A DNA stretch of 64,000 bases. Origin: Lactobacillus kalixensis DSM 16043. Its GTDB lineage: Bacteria; Bacillota; Bacilli; Lactobacillales; Lactobacillaceae. The DNA lies in assembly GCF_001434335.1 (NCBI RefSeq), contig NZ_AZFM01000001.1, positions 62,001-126,000 on the forward strand, in the 5' to 3' direction. Below, in pieces: positions 16,531 through 24,028 of the stretch. The translations under genes and the position numbers were made by a program. Within the stretch, counting starts at the first letter, position 1. Every line of letters begins with the position of its first letter. The notes beneath the pieces were generated by a model that saw only the letters and a list, made by a program, of their open reading frames with translations, made no database searches and had not been told where the DNA came from.

Positions 16531-17991
16531 ATGAATAAGAAACAGATTTCAATGGTAACTTTTGCCATGATCTTATCAAATGTAATGGCGGGATTGGATA
16601 GTACGATTGTTAATACCGCAATTCCGGCAATTATTGCAGACCTGCATGGGATTGAATTCATGGGGTGGATTATAGCACTGATGCTACTCGGAATGACGGT
16701 GTCGACACCTATTTGGGGGAAACTCGGTGAAAAATTTGGTAATAAGATGGCCTTTGAAACCTCGATTTTCTTATTCGTTTTAGGGTCACTTGGTCAAGGA
16801 TTAGCTAGCAACATTTATTTCTTCTTAGTTGCTAGAACAATCATGGGGATTGGTGCCGGTGGTATGGGAGCTCTTCCTTATATCATGTCTGGTTTTATAT
16901 TTAAAAATATTCGACAAAGAACCAGAATCTTGGGTTATCTGGGTGCCAGCTTCAGTGTGGCAGCAATTGTTGGACCTCTTGCTGGGGGCTATCTTGTTGA
17001 TGTACTTTCGTGGCACTGGGTATTCTATATTAATTTACCAATTGGGCTTGTGGCAATCCTGTTATCAATGATTTACTACCGAGAAGATGTTCACGAAAGA
17101 GTAGTCCATTTCGATATGCTGGGAGCATTCTTGATTACACTAGGCTTGGTTGCAATTTTACTTGGTATCCAAATGTTAGGAATGATTTCTCCAATTGCCG
17201 TTATTTTATTAATTGTGGCTGGAGTAGTGATTTTGGCATTCTTTTTAAGATATGAAAGAAATGTCAAAAATCCGATTATCCCAATTGAAATGCTTAAAAA
17301 TAAAGCCTTGGTTGGTGATTTAGTTTTATTCATGCTCACTTGGGGTGCTTTTCTGGCGGTGAATACCTATTTACCAATGTGGGCACAAGGATTACTCGGC
17401 ACTACTGCATTGATGGGAGGAGTTACATTAGTACCTAATTCACTTGCTGATACGGTAGGAACGCAAATTGTTAACCCACTTAAAGAACGTTTTAATGATC
17501 GTTTCTTGATTTTTTGGTCAATTATTTTGATGATTATTTCGGCATTAGGGATGGCTTTGTTACCACAAAGTGCTAGTTTTTGGGTAATTACCACAATTGC
17601 AACATTTTCTGGTTTAGGTGTAGGCTTTATCTTCGTGCTTTTGCAAGTCAAAGTACAGGTAGATGCTGGCGAATCCGATATGGCGGAAGCTACCTCGTTG
17701 TCATTTTTGATCAGAATCTTGGCACAAACGGTGATGGCAGCTGTTTATGGTGTAATTATGAACTTAGCTTTAGCTAGAGGAGTAGCTCAGCACAAAGGCA
17801 TTACCATTGAGATGATGAACAAGTTAAGTGATGCAGAATCTGCTAAGAGCCTACCACAGCAGCTATTGCCAACGATGAGAACAATTTTTCATGCTGGCTT
17901 AAGAGAAATTATGGTTTGTGCAGTAGTATTATTGCTTATTGCCTTAATTGCTAACCGCTTCTTCAATGGTAAGAAAAGCAAATTAGACTAA
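16531..17991 (+). CDS. DHA2-family MFS drug exporter (copy 2)
   Basis: A 486-residue 14-TM DHA2 exporter closely related to the gene just upstream. Shared blocks include MAGLDSTIVNTAIPAI, NIYFFLVARTIMGIGAGGMG, SWHWVFYINLPIGL and NTYLPMWAQGLLG. The differences are spread along the length, so the copies have diverged for a long time. ATG 16531 is chosen because GGGTGAAG lies just before it; a TTG 18 nt upstream falls within the hairpin region. It probably works as a proton antiporter like its neighbour, perhaps with a different substrate range. Confidence 0.9.
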   Translation: MNKKQISMVTFAMILSNVMAGLDSTIVNTAIPAIIADLHGIEFMGWIIALMLLGMTVSTPIWGKLGEKFGNKMAFETSIFLFVLGSLGQGLASNIYFFLVARTIMGIGAGGMGALPYIMSGFIFKNIRQRTRILGYLGASFSVAAIVGPLAGGYLVDVLSWHWVFYINLPIGLVAILLSMIYYREDVHERVVHFDMLGAFLITLGLVAILLGIQMLGMISPIAVILLIVAGVVILAFFLRYERNVKNPIIPIEMLKNKALVGDLVLFMLTWGAFLAVNTYLPMWAQGLLGTTALMGGVTLVPNSLADTVGTQIVNPLKERFNDRFLIFWSIILMIISALGMALLPQSASFWVITTIATFSGLGVGFIFVLLQVKVQVDAGESDMAEATSLSFLIRILAQTVMAAVYGVIMNLALARGVAQHKGITIEMMNKLSDAESAKSLPQQLLPTMRTIFHAGLREIMVCAVVLLLIALIANRFFNGKKSKLD

Positions 17992-18013
17992 TAGAACTTT
18001 TATCCTTTTTCTG

Positions 18014-18051
18014 ATAAGATAACTAAGGAAAGACATTTTAGTTTATCTTAT
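18014..18051 (+). other. hairpin upstream of the GNAT gene
   Basis: ATAAGATAACT and AGTTTATCTTAT are near-perfect inverted arms about 15 nt apart, just before the AAGGA ribosome binding site. No T-run follows, so it is not a terminator. It could be an mRNA structure or operator. Confidence 0.4.
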
Positions 18052-18130
18052 AGAGAAGAAGGATATTATTTTAGATTCAAAACCCGCCCGATGGGGCACA
18101 AAAGCTTACCGTGACGCCAAAGACTTATAC

Positions 18131-18601
18131 ATGACGGCTTTTCCTGAATGGGAAAGATTCTCAATGTTTTCTCTTTTGGCAATGTCACTCCACCGTAATG
18201 TAAAATTCCACGCAATTTATGATGATAACCAATTTTGTGGGATTACCTATTATGCAATTAATGATAATACGGTCTATCTAACTTATTTGGCTATTAATGA
18301 AAAGTTGCGCGGGCAAGGATATGGTTCGAAGATCTTAACGATGCTGGAAGAGCAATTTCCTGATCAGCAGATCGTGATTGATATTGAGCCGGTTACTAAG
18401 AAGGCGAAAAATTATAAGCAACGAGTTAGTCGGTTGAAGTTTTATGAAAGAAATGGATTCCATCGAACTGATCAGCGACTCAAAGATGCTGATGGTGAAT
18501 TTGAAGCTTTAACAACTGGTGAGAAGTTTGACAGAAATAGTTTTATTAGAACGTTGCACCAGATGAGCTTCGGATTTTATCAAGCAAAAGTTGAAAAATA
18601 A
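18131..18601 (+). CDS. GNAT-family N-acetyltransferase
   Basis: A GNAT acetyltransferase with the acetyl-CoA signature LAINEKLRGQGYGSKIL, followed by IVIDIEPV and RLKFYERNGFHRT. It transfers an acetyl group from acetyl-CoA to an unknown amine. The only standard start in this frame is the ATG at 18131, which leaves 156 residues and no ribosome binding site. The frame is open back to 18023. A protein-like segment, DSKPARWGTKAYRDAKDLY, precedes the ATG, with AAGGA (18059-18063) placed 7 nt before TTA 18071 and 4 nt before ATT 18068. The true start is probably there and is either non-standard (ATT) or lost by mutation (TTG to TTA). Confidence 0.8.
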   Translation: MTAFPEWERFSMFSLLAMSLHRNVKFHAIYDDNQFCGITYYAINDNTVYLTYLAINEKLRGQGYGSKILTMLEEQFPDQQIVIDIEPVTKKAKNYKQRVSRLKFYERNGFHRTDQRLKDADGEFEALTTGEKFDRNSFIRTLHQMSFGFYQAKVEK

Positions 18602-18605
18602 AGCT

Positions 18606-18647
18606 GTAAAGCACTGCTGTCTATCATTGCGAGCAGTGCTTTCTTGT
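18606..18647 (+). terminator. terminator of the GNAT gene
   Basis: AAAGCACTGCT pairs with AGCAGTGCTTT, followed by TCTTGTT, between the GNAT and XRE genes. Confidence 0.75.
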
Positions 18648-18692
18648 TAGATTAACGCTATTTTGCAAAAATAATTGTGCGAGGTGAAAGAA

Positions 18693-19163
18693 ATGGAATT
18701 TAGCGATCAAATTAAACAATTAAGAACGGAAAACAAGATGTCGCAAACCCAATTTGCAGAAAAATTGCATGTTACTAGGCAAGCTGTTTCAAATTGGGAG
18801 AACAATCGAAATTTACCAGACTTAGAAATGTTGATTGAGATTAGCCAGGTCTTTCATATCTCATTAGATCAATTAATTTTAGGAGATAGCGATATGAACA
18901 AGATGACAGAAAAATTGATTAAAGACACAGATGAAAACCGTAAGGCTAAGTTTAATATGGTAACTACCTTGATTGGTGGATTCTTGATGATCCTCGGCTT
19001 TGTATGTTTCTTCATTAAGGCAAACTCTGTAGAATATATTGATAAGCAGGGGATCTTACATGAAAACTTCTACTTGATTCCCGTCGGATACATCTTTCTT
19101 TTGATTGGGTTAATTGTTATTATTTCCGGGGGAATATCATATTTAAGAAATAAGAGAAAATAA
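18693..19163 (+). CDS. XRE-family transcriptional regulator with C-terminal membrane segments
   Basis: The 156-residue protein has an N-terminal helix-turn-helix of the Cro/XRE type (about residues 5-58; MSQTQFAEKLHVTRQAVSNW is the recognition unit). Two hydrophobic segments follow, GGFLMILGFVCFFI and IPVGYIFLLIGLIVIISGGI, so the DNA-binding domain is held at the membrane. The ATG at 18693 is set by GAGGTGA (18681-18687). Proteins of this plan often regulate transport or stress genes; no target is evident. It is monocistronic and ends at a bidirectional hairpin. Confidence 0.88.
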   Translation: MEFSDQIKQLRTENKMSQTQFAEKLHVTRQAVSNWENNRNLPDLEMLIEISQVFHISLDQLILGDSDMNKMTEKLIKDTDENRKAKFNMVTTLIGGFLMILGFVCFFIKANSVEYIDKQGILHENFYLIPVGYIFLLIGLIVIISGGISYLRNKRK

Positions 19164-19169
19164 CTGTAT

Positions 19170-19205
19170 TAAAAAAACGTGATTCAAAATTGATCACGTT
19201 TTTTC
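19170..19205. terminator. bidirectional terminator between XRE gene and manZ-like gene
   Basis: AAAAAACGTGAT pairs with ATCACGTTTTTT between converging genes. The minus-strand gene stops at 19206, so the hairpin serves both. Confidence 0.85.
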
Positions 19206-20021
19206 TTATCCTAAAATATGGAAGTATGATAAAACAACTCCGAGAATTAAGACAAACCAAATCATCTTAGTTGAAGTGACGCCTTTTTTACCTAATAACC
19301 AGTAAACTAAAGCAACTAGAAGAACAGGGACTAGTGAAGGCATAATTTGATTCAAAATTGATTGCATCTTCAATGTGATTTTACCAGTATGGAACACATA
19401 TGGGACCTTTGCCGTTATAACAGTTGGAATTAAAGCTCCGACCACGGTTACCCCAAGTAAGATTGCGGAATCAGTGATAGCGTTCAATTTGCCTGAAGCT
19501 GAATCAATTAACTTAGTCCCTTGATAATATCCCATTGGCAAGAATGAGAATCGTAAGAAAAGAATGATTAAATCAACGATAATCCAAAGAATTGAACCAA
19601 GTGGATTACCGCGAAGACCCATGTAGGCACCAATCGAACCACAGATGGTTGGAATAATCGCACCAAAGATCGTGTCACCAATTCCGGCAAGAGGCCCCAT
19701 TAACCCAGTCTTGATTCCGGCGACAGTATCTTTTGACTTAATACCTTGGCTTTCTTCAATTGCTAAGTCAACCCCGATAATGAAGTTACCGTCAAAGGCG
19801 TTAACGTTGAAAAATTGTGACTGCATCTGCATCATTTCAACTAACTCATCATCTTTGTACCAGCGTCTGAGAAATGGCAAGACGGAGTAGAAATAACCAG
19901 GCGCCATCATTCTTTCGTAGTTCCAAGATAGTTGACTAGCCCATAGCCAGCGCCAATTAGCTCTGAACAAGTCTTTTTTGGTTAATTTGCCTGAATTAGT
20001 TTTCGTATTCGCCTTCGTCAT
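19206..20021 (-). CDS. manZ: PTS mannose-family transporter subunit IID
   Basis: The 271-residue membrane subunit of a mannose-type PTS, forming the sugar channel together with IIC. Family marks are LFRANWRWLWASQLSWNYERM near the start, the MGPLAGIGDTIFGAIIPT motif, and four hydrophobic segments near the C terminus. The ATG at 20021 is preceded by GAGGAG. It overlaps the end of the IIC gene by 26 nt, so translation is coupled. The subunit looks intact, but the EIIAB gene of the same operon has a premature stop. Sugar specificity (mannose, glucose, sorbose or amino sugar) cannot be told. Confidence 0.93.
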   Translation of the reverse strand: MTKANTKTNSGKLTKKDLFRANWRWLWASQLSWNYERMMAPGYFYSVLPFLRRWYKDDELVEMMQMQSQFFNVNAFDGNFIIGVDLAIEESQGIKSKDTVAGIKTGLMGPLAGIGDTIFGAIIPTICGSIGAYMGLRGNPLGSILWIIVDLIILFLRFSFLPMGYYQGTKLIDSASGKLNAITDSAILLGVTVVGALIPTVITAKVPYVFHTGKITLKMQSILNQIMPSLVPVLLVALVYWLLGKKGVTSTKMIWFVLILGVVLSYFHILG

Positions 20022-20805
20022 TTTCGTACTCCTCACTTTCTGTAGTATTAACTGTAGCGGTTTGAGCTGAATTTAACTTTTCCACTTCGCGTTGGTAGTG
20101 AATGTAGGCAAGGGCTGCACCGAGAAGGGCAACACCGAGCATTGGGATCTTCATATAAGCTGCAGCGATGAAGCCGATTGCTAAGTATGAGATAAAACGC
20201 TTAGTTGGTAAATATCTAAGCAAAATAGCGATTCCGACCACTGGCAAGATACCGCCGGATACTTTAAGACCGTTAGTTAACCAAGTTGGGATAACCTGTA
20301 AGATCATGCGGACAACATTATTACCAACAATTAAAAGAATAAAGACGGGAATTGCACGAGAAAGTCCCCATGAAAATGTTCCCCAGAGAGCGTTTCTTGC
20401 AGCCGCATCAGGATTGTTTTCCTTAATGAACTTATCCATTCTGTGTTGGAAGATGGTGTTGATGAATCTGGCTAGAACGTCCAGTTGCACCATCAATAAT
20501 CCAACTGGAACGGCTAAGGCAATCGCAAATTGTGTGCCTTTACCTGATAATACGGCATAAACGGTTCCAACGATGGCACCGGTCATGAAGTCGGGCATTG
20601 AAGCCCCACCATAAGTTGAAACTCCGAGCACCATTAATTGAAGCGTTGATCCTACAACTAGACCAGTCTTCATATCGCCCATAATAATTCCTGAAACCAT
20701 TCCGATAGCTAAAGGATTGTTCAAGATCGAAACAGTTAATTGATCAATAATTACCCAAAAAGCTAGGCAAGTTAATAGTAAAATTTGCCACCAAGCTATT
20801 GTCAT
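19996..20805 (-). CDS. manY: PTS mannose-family transporter subunit IIC
   Basis: A 269-residue IIC membrane subunit. The middle has the IIC signature TLQLMVLGVSTYGGASMPDF, and several transmembrane segments run through ILPVVGIAILLRYL and IGFIAAAYMKIPMLGVALLGA. The acidic C-terminal tail (TTESEEYENDEGEYEN) extends beyond the last helix and its coding sequence overlaps the IID start. AAGGAG precedes the ATG. It starts 10 nt after the end of the EIIAB region, consistent with one operon. It forms the translocation unit with IID. Confidence 0.93.
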   Translation of the reverse strand: MTIAWWQILLLTCLAFWVIIDQLTVSILNNPLAIGMVSGIIMGDMKTGLVVGSTLQLMVLGVSTYGGASMPDFMTGAIVGTVYAVLSGKGTQFAIALAVPVGLLMVQLDVLARFINTIFQHRMDKFIKENNPDAAARNALWGTFSWGLSRAIPVFILLIVGNNVVRMILQVIPTWLTNGLKVSGGILPVVGIAILLRYLPTKRFISYLAIGFIAAAYMKIPMLGVALLGAALAYIHYQREVEKLNSAQTATVNTTESEEYENDEGEYEN

Positions 20806-20815
20806 TTTTAACTCC

Positions 20816-21733
20816 TTATTTAATTAATTCCATAAAGTCTTCTTTAGATTCGCTAGGGACCATTTGATGGTAAATGTGACAGCCTTTTTGATCTAAATAT
20901 TCAAAGTCTTTGATATCTTCATTGGTTACTGCAACACTCTTGGCAACTTGGCGAGAATTAGTCTTAGTTGACATGTTACCGACATTGATTTCTGGCAGTT
21001 TGACGTCTAAATCGACCAACTGGCGCAATACTGCTGGATTTTTAACTAAAAGCTAGACAGTTTGGCCAACATATTTGCCTGAGTTGATTCGACGAGCGGC
21101 ACCATGAGCTGTCAGAATGCTGAGATGGACGCCGTGAGGGCAGGCTGTTTTAAGACCAGTTTTAAGCACATCATTTTTAACAATGTCGTCGCCAACAACC
21201 ATGATTCGATTGAGCTTCAGGGCATTGGTCCACATGGTGGCAACCTGTCCGTGAATTAAACGCTCATCGATGCGGACGTTTTGCATTGTATGCGGCTTAA
21301 GAGTCACATTCTTATCGGATTTTTCTGCTTTAGCTGTTTTTGGCTTTTCTTGTTTTGTTTCTTTTTGCTTAGTTAAACCAACAGGTGCCATGTTATCAGC
21401 AGCTTGTTTGATTGCTTCATCCATTGGTGTGCCCATGACAACTGCTAATAGTAGCGGCATTGACAAACCACTATAAACAGCTACGTTAGGATGAGTTTGC
21501 TGGTAGCGCTGAGCCGTGTTGGCTGGTGTACCACCTGCAATATCTACGATGATAGTTGGTGCTTTATCGAATTCACTGGCTGTTTTAGTTATTTCTTCAA
21601 GTAGATCGTCTTGATTCATGGTTTGCTTGAAGGCGATTGCTTTAACGTTCTTTAATTCGCCGGCAATCATTTCAACGCTTGCTTTGGTTGCTTTTGCGTA
21701 TTCGCCATGACTGACAATTAAATAATTAGCCAT
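20816..21733 (-). pseudogene. manX: PTS mannose-family EIIAB component, interrupted by an in-frame stop
   Basis: The first 226 codons give a IIA domain (MANYLIVSHGEYA, phosphoryl-accepting His9; DIAGGTPANTA), a lysine-rich linker (about 121-147) and the start of IIB (NVRIDERLIHGQV, His161). Codon 227 is TAG (21053-21055). The same frame then continues without interruption as LLVKNPAVLRQLVDLDVK to a natural stop at 20816, and this remaining sequence is normal IIB. A single-base nonsense mutation therefore removes about half of IIB after its active His. The start is ATG 21733, with GGGAGTGG upstream; longer starts are less likely. Unless read through, the PTS should not phosphorylate sugar. Confidence 0.85.
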
Positions 21734-21766
21734 TTTTCCACTCCCTTTTGTACATAACAAATAGAC

Positions 21767-21795
21767 ATTATACACTAATTGGTCTAATTAGCAAA
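21767..21795 (-). promoter_or_regulatory. promoter of the mannose-family PTS operon
   Basis: On the minus strand TTTGCT, a 17-nt spacer and TATAAT with an extended -10 TG place the transcript start about 25 nt before the EIIAB start codon at 21733. The spacer carries CTAATT and AATTAG arms, a possible operator. Confidence 0.55.
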
Positions 21796-21852
21796 AGCAC
21801 AATTTAAGCGTAATGTATCAAATTTAATTTTTATTGGTATAGCACATTTTGA

Positions 21853-21866
21853 TGTAAGTGATTACA
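21853..21866. promoter_or_regulatory. near-consensus cre (CcpA) site
   Basis: TGTAAGTGATTACA matches the cre consensus TGWAANCGNTNWCA except for one base (C to T) and is itself nearly palindromic. It lies about 90 nt upstream of the PTS start site and could serve either flanking operon. Confidence 0.5.
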
Positions 21867-21976
21867 TGGCTATGGGAATGGGGATGAATTTTGGACAAAA
21901 AAAATCCCTAATCGTAGGATTAGAGATAAGATAAGATAAAATAAAATAATAAATATAATACGAGGAGACTATTATA

Positions 21977-22045
21977 ATGATAAAGCTGATACGTTTTGAA
22001 AATAAAGTGTCTGGAAAAAAACTAACTCCTAGCAATCAATGCTAA
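21977..22045 (+). CDS. candidate 22-residue leader peptide
   Basis: GAGGAG (21963-21968) lies 8 nt before an ATG. The predicted peptide begins MIKLIRFENK and ends in C before TAA. It overlaps the left arm of the AAACTAACT/AGTTAGTTT repeat, so translation could alter the hairpin. Part of the region recurs at about 25173 without the ORF. There is no family match; this could be a chance ORF or a gene remnant. Confidence 0.35.
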   Translation: MIKLIRFENKVSGKKLTPSNQC

Positions 22046-22080
22046 AATAATAAAAAAGTTAGTTTGCAAAGGAAAACGCT

Positions 22081-22917
22081 ATGGAAAAATTCGTTACATT
22101 AAATAATGGCATCAAAATGCCCCGATTAGGATTTGGTGTATATCAAATCGATGATTTGGCACAAGCTCAACAAGTCGTTGAAGATGGTTTGCAGATCGGC
22201 TATCGTTTGGTTGATACTGCACAAATCTATAATAACGAACAGGCAGTCGGGGATGCAATCAAACATAGTAATGTTCCTCGTGAAGATATCTTTATTACTT
22301 CAAAAATCTGGGTTGATGATTACGGATACGACAATACTCTCAAAGCCTTTGAAGATTCAATGAAGAAGCTGCAACTTGATTATCTCGATCTTTACTTGAT
22401 ACACAAGCCATATAATGATTATTATGGTACTTGGCGCGCGCTTGAGCGCTTATACAAAGAAGGTCGCATTCATGCAATCGGAGTTAGCAGTTTTTGGAAT
22501 GAGCGACTTGCTGATCTAATTACCTTCAATGATGTGAAGCCAGCAGTAAATCAGATTGAGACTAATGTCTGGAATCAAGAGTGGAAGTCGCAGCTATATA
22601 TGGAAAAAGAAGGTGTTCAACCTGAAGCCTGGGCACCTTTTGCAGAAGGTGCTGGTCAGATATTTATCAATCCAGTTTTGAAAGAAATTGCTTCAAAATA
22701 CCATAAAACCACTGCACAAATAATGCTTAGATGGTTCTTGCAAAGAAATTATGTTGTAATTCCTAAATCAGTTCATAAAAAGAGACTAGCAGAAAATTTT
22801 GATGTTTTCGATTTTGAATTAGATTCTTCAGATATAGAGAAGATTAAAGCTTTGGATCAAGGGCATAGCATTTTAGAGGATGAAATGGATCCAGAAATTG
22901 CAGAGAGTTTTAGATAA
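22081..22917 (+). CDS. aldo/keto reductase
   Basis: A 278-residue (alpha/beta)8 NADPH-dependent reductase of the AKR superfamily. The catalytic tetrad is visible: Asp45, Tyr50 (DTAQIYNNE), Lys75 (TSKIW) and His108 (LIHKP). The signature IPKSVHKKRLAENFDVFDFEL for NADPH binding lies near the C terminus. AKRs of this subgroup reduce aldehydes and ketones such as methylglyoxal or 2,5-diketogluconate-like compounds; the natural substrate is not known. It is monocistronic. Sequences matching its upstream element and its 3' end recur together at about 25173-25254 without the gene between them. Confidence 0.93.
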   Translation: MEKFVTLNNGIKMPRLGFGVYQIDDLAQAQQVVEDGLQIGYRLVDTAQIYNNEQAVGDAIKHSNVPREDIFITSKIWVDDYGYDNTLKAFEDSMKKLQLDYLDLYLIHKPYNDYYGTWRALERLYKEGRIHAIGVSSFWNERLADLITFNDVKPAVNQIETNVWNQEWKSQLYMEKEGVQPEAWAPFAEGAGQIFINPVLKEIASKYHKTTAQIMLRWFLQRNYVVIPKSVHKKRLAENFDVFDFELDSSDIEKIKALDQGHSILEDEMDPEIAESFR

Positions 22918-22950
22918 AAAACACTGATCTATTTTATGTTAGATCAGTAC
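22918..22950 (+). other. stem-loop after the aldo/keto reductase
   Basis: ACTGATCTA and TAGATCAGT form a perfect stem with an 8-nt loop, but no T-run follows directly. It may stabilise the 3' end or be a decayed terminator. Confidence 0.5.
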
Positions 22951-23002
22951 CAAGATTTAGTGGGACTTTTTAAATTTTGACTTTTTCTCAGATACTATTT
23001 GT

Positions 23003-23866
23003 TTAATCATAAATTTGTTTGATTTGATCAAAAAATGTAACGAAACCATCTTCAATGGTTTTGAGATCTAATATTTTTGTGGTATAGATAATTGCTTTAA
23101 CATCTTGATCATCTTTTGTTTTTATATACTTAATAACTGCTCGATATAGTCTGATATGCATTTTTTCAAACGCAAATCTATCAGAAATTGGTAATTTTTC
23201 AAAATTATTCATTAAATTCTCTGCAAGATGGTAATCGCGCTTGAGTAAGACAGCTATTGAATTTAATAATGCTGCAAGTACTTCATCATACCATCTTTTA
23301 TGATTTAATTTATGGTTAAGAGAGTAAGTTATCAATGAATTAGCTAATCGATTAATATTATGAGGTGTTAATAATCCTAAAGTATTTCCAAAATAAAATA
23401 CGGTTTTATAGTTCCACTCAGAAATATTTGACATAATGCTCGTTAATCTTTTTTTATCAAGATCTGTAAATGATTTATTTTGACTCAAATCTTGATAAAA
23501 AGTGCAAGCAAAACAATATTCTATAAAATAATCTAGTTCCTGAGGATGGCTATTAAACAATGCTCTTTTTTCCGTAACATATTTATATAACGTATCAATA
23601 TCGCTAGCTATATATGCAGAATCTATTTTGTGAGTTATATCCAATAATTCAGGAGAAACTGGATTCTCAAGGAATTCGATAGGTTGAATATTGATTTTGT
23701 TGAGAAGCATGAGAACTTGATTAAATGATAAATTATCTTTTCCCATTTCCCATAATGAAAGAGTTGATTTAGAAGTAATACCATCTGCAGCCTTTTGTAA
23801 TGTTATATTTTGTTGTTTTCTAAGTTCACGAAATTTCTTACCGTAAATATTGTCCATATTGATCAC
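23003..23866 (-). CDS. Rgg/GadR/MutR-family transcriptional regulator
   Basis: The 287-residue protein has an N-terminal XRE helix-turn-helix (about residues 8-62; FRELRKQQNITLQKAADGI, then SKSTLSLWE) and a long all-helical C-terminal domain of tetratricopeptide-like repeats, the Rgg/MutR pattern. These regulators often bind short hydrophobic pheromones and control adjacent genes. It is divergent from a SLAP-domain secreted protein, with a perfect palindrome between them (23926-23947). The start is ambiguous: GTG 23866 and ATG 23857 both follow a TTGGAGA ribosome binding site at non-ideal spacing. No pheromone gene is obvious nearby. Confidence 0.85.
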   Translation of the reverse strand: MINMDNIYGKKFRELRKQQNITLQKAADGITSKSTLSLWEMGKDNLSFNQVLMLLNKINIQPIEFLENPVSPELLDITHKIDSAYIASDIDTLYKYVTEKRALFNSHPQELDYFIEYCFACTFYQDLSQNKSFTDLDKKRLTSIMSNISEWNYKTVFYFGNTLGLLTPHNINRLANSLITYSLNHKLNHKRWYDEVLAALLNSIAVLLKRDYHLAENLMNNFEKLPISDRFAFEKMHIRLYRAVIKYIKTKDDQDVKAIIYTTKILDLKTIEDGFVTFFDQIKQIYD

Positions 23867-23925
23867 GTATCTCCAAAATATAATACTTTATGTAATTGTA
23901 ATATAAATATTCGAATGGTTTATTT

Positions 23926-23947
23926 AAATTCCTAAATATAGGAATTT
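23926..23947. promoter_or_regulatory. perfect palindrome, probable Rgg operator
   Basis: AAATTCCTA (23926-23934) and TAGGAATTT (23939-23947) are perfect 9-bp arms around AATA. The site lies at the probable -35 region (TTGAAA 23946-23951) of the SLAP gene and about 60 nt upstream of the regulator start. Confidence 0.6.
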
Positions 23948-24028
23948 GAAACAGTATGAGTCTTTAATATTGTACAATTAGATATTGATTAGAAACTTTC
24001 TTTGTTTTTAGAATATGAGGTAAAAATC

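Larger units (their letters stand above)
21776..22080 (+). other. intergenic leader with small ORF and inverted repeat before the aldo/keto reductase
   Basis: This 300-nt interval holds the PTS promoter, the cre-like site, a CTAATC/GATTAG hairpin (about 21909-21924), a 22-codon ORF with a strong ribosome binding site (21977-22045), and a 9-bp inverted repeat (AAACTAACT/AGTTAGTTT, about 22019-22064). AAAGGA precedes the reductase ATG at 22081. Confidence 0.5.

Noticed and set aside
17367-17651. Minus-strand ORF inside the second exporter
   Set aside because: Shadow of the membrane protein gene; no start signal or domain.
22936-22980. 14-codon ORF near the Rgg gene, considered as a pheromone precursor
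   Set aside because: No ribosome binding site and no hydrophobic pheromone-like C terminus; it lies in the stem-loop after the reductase.
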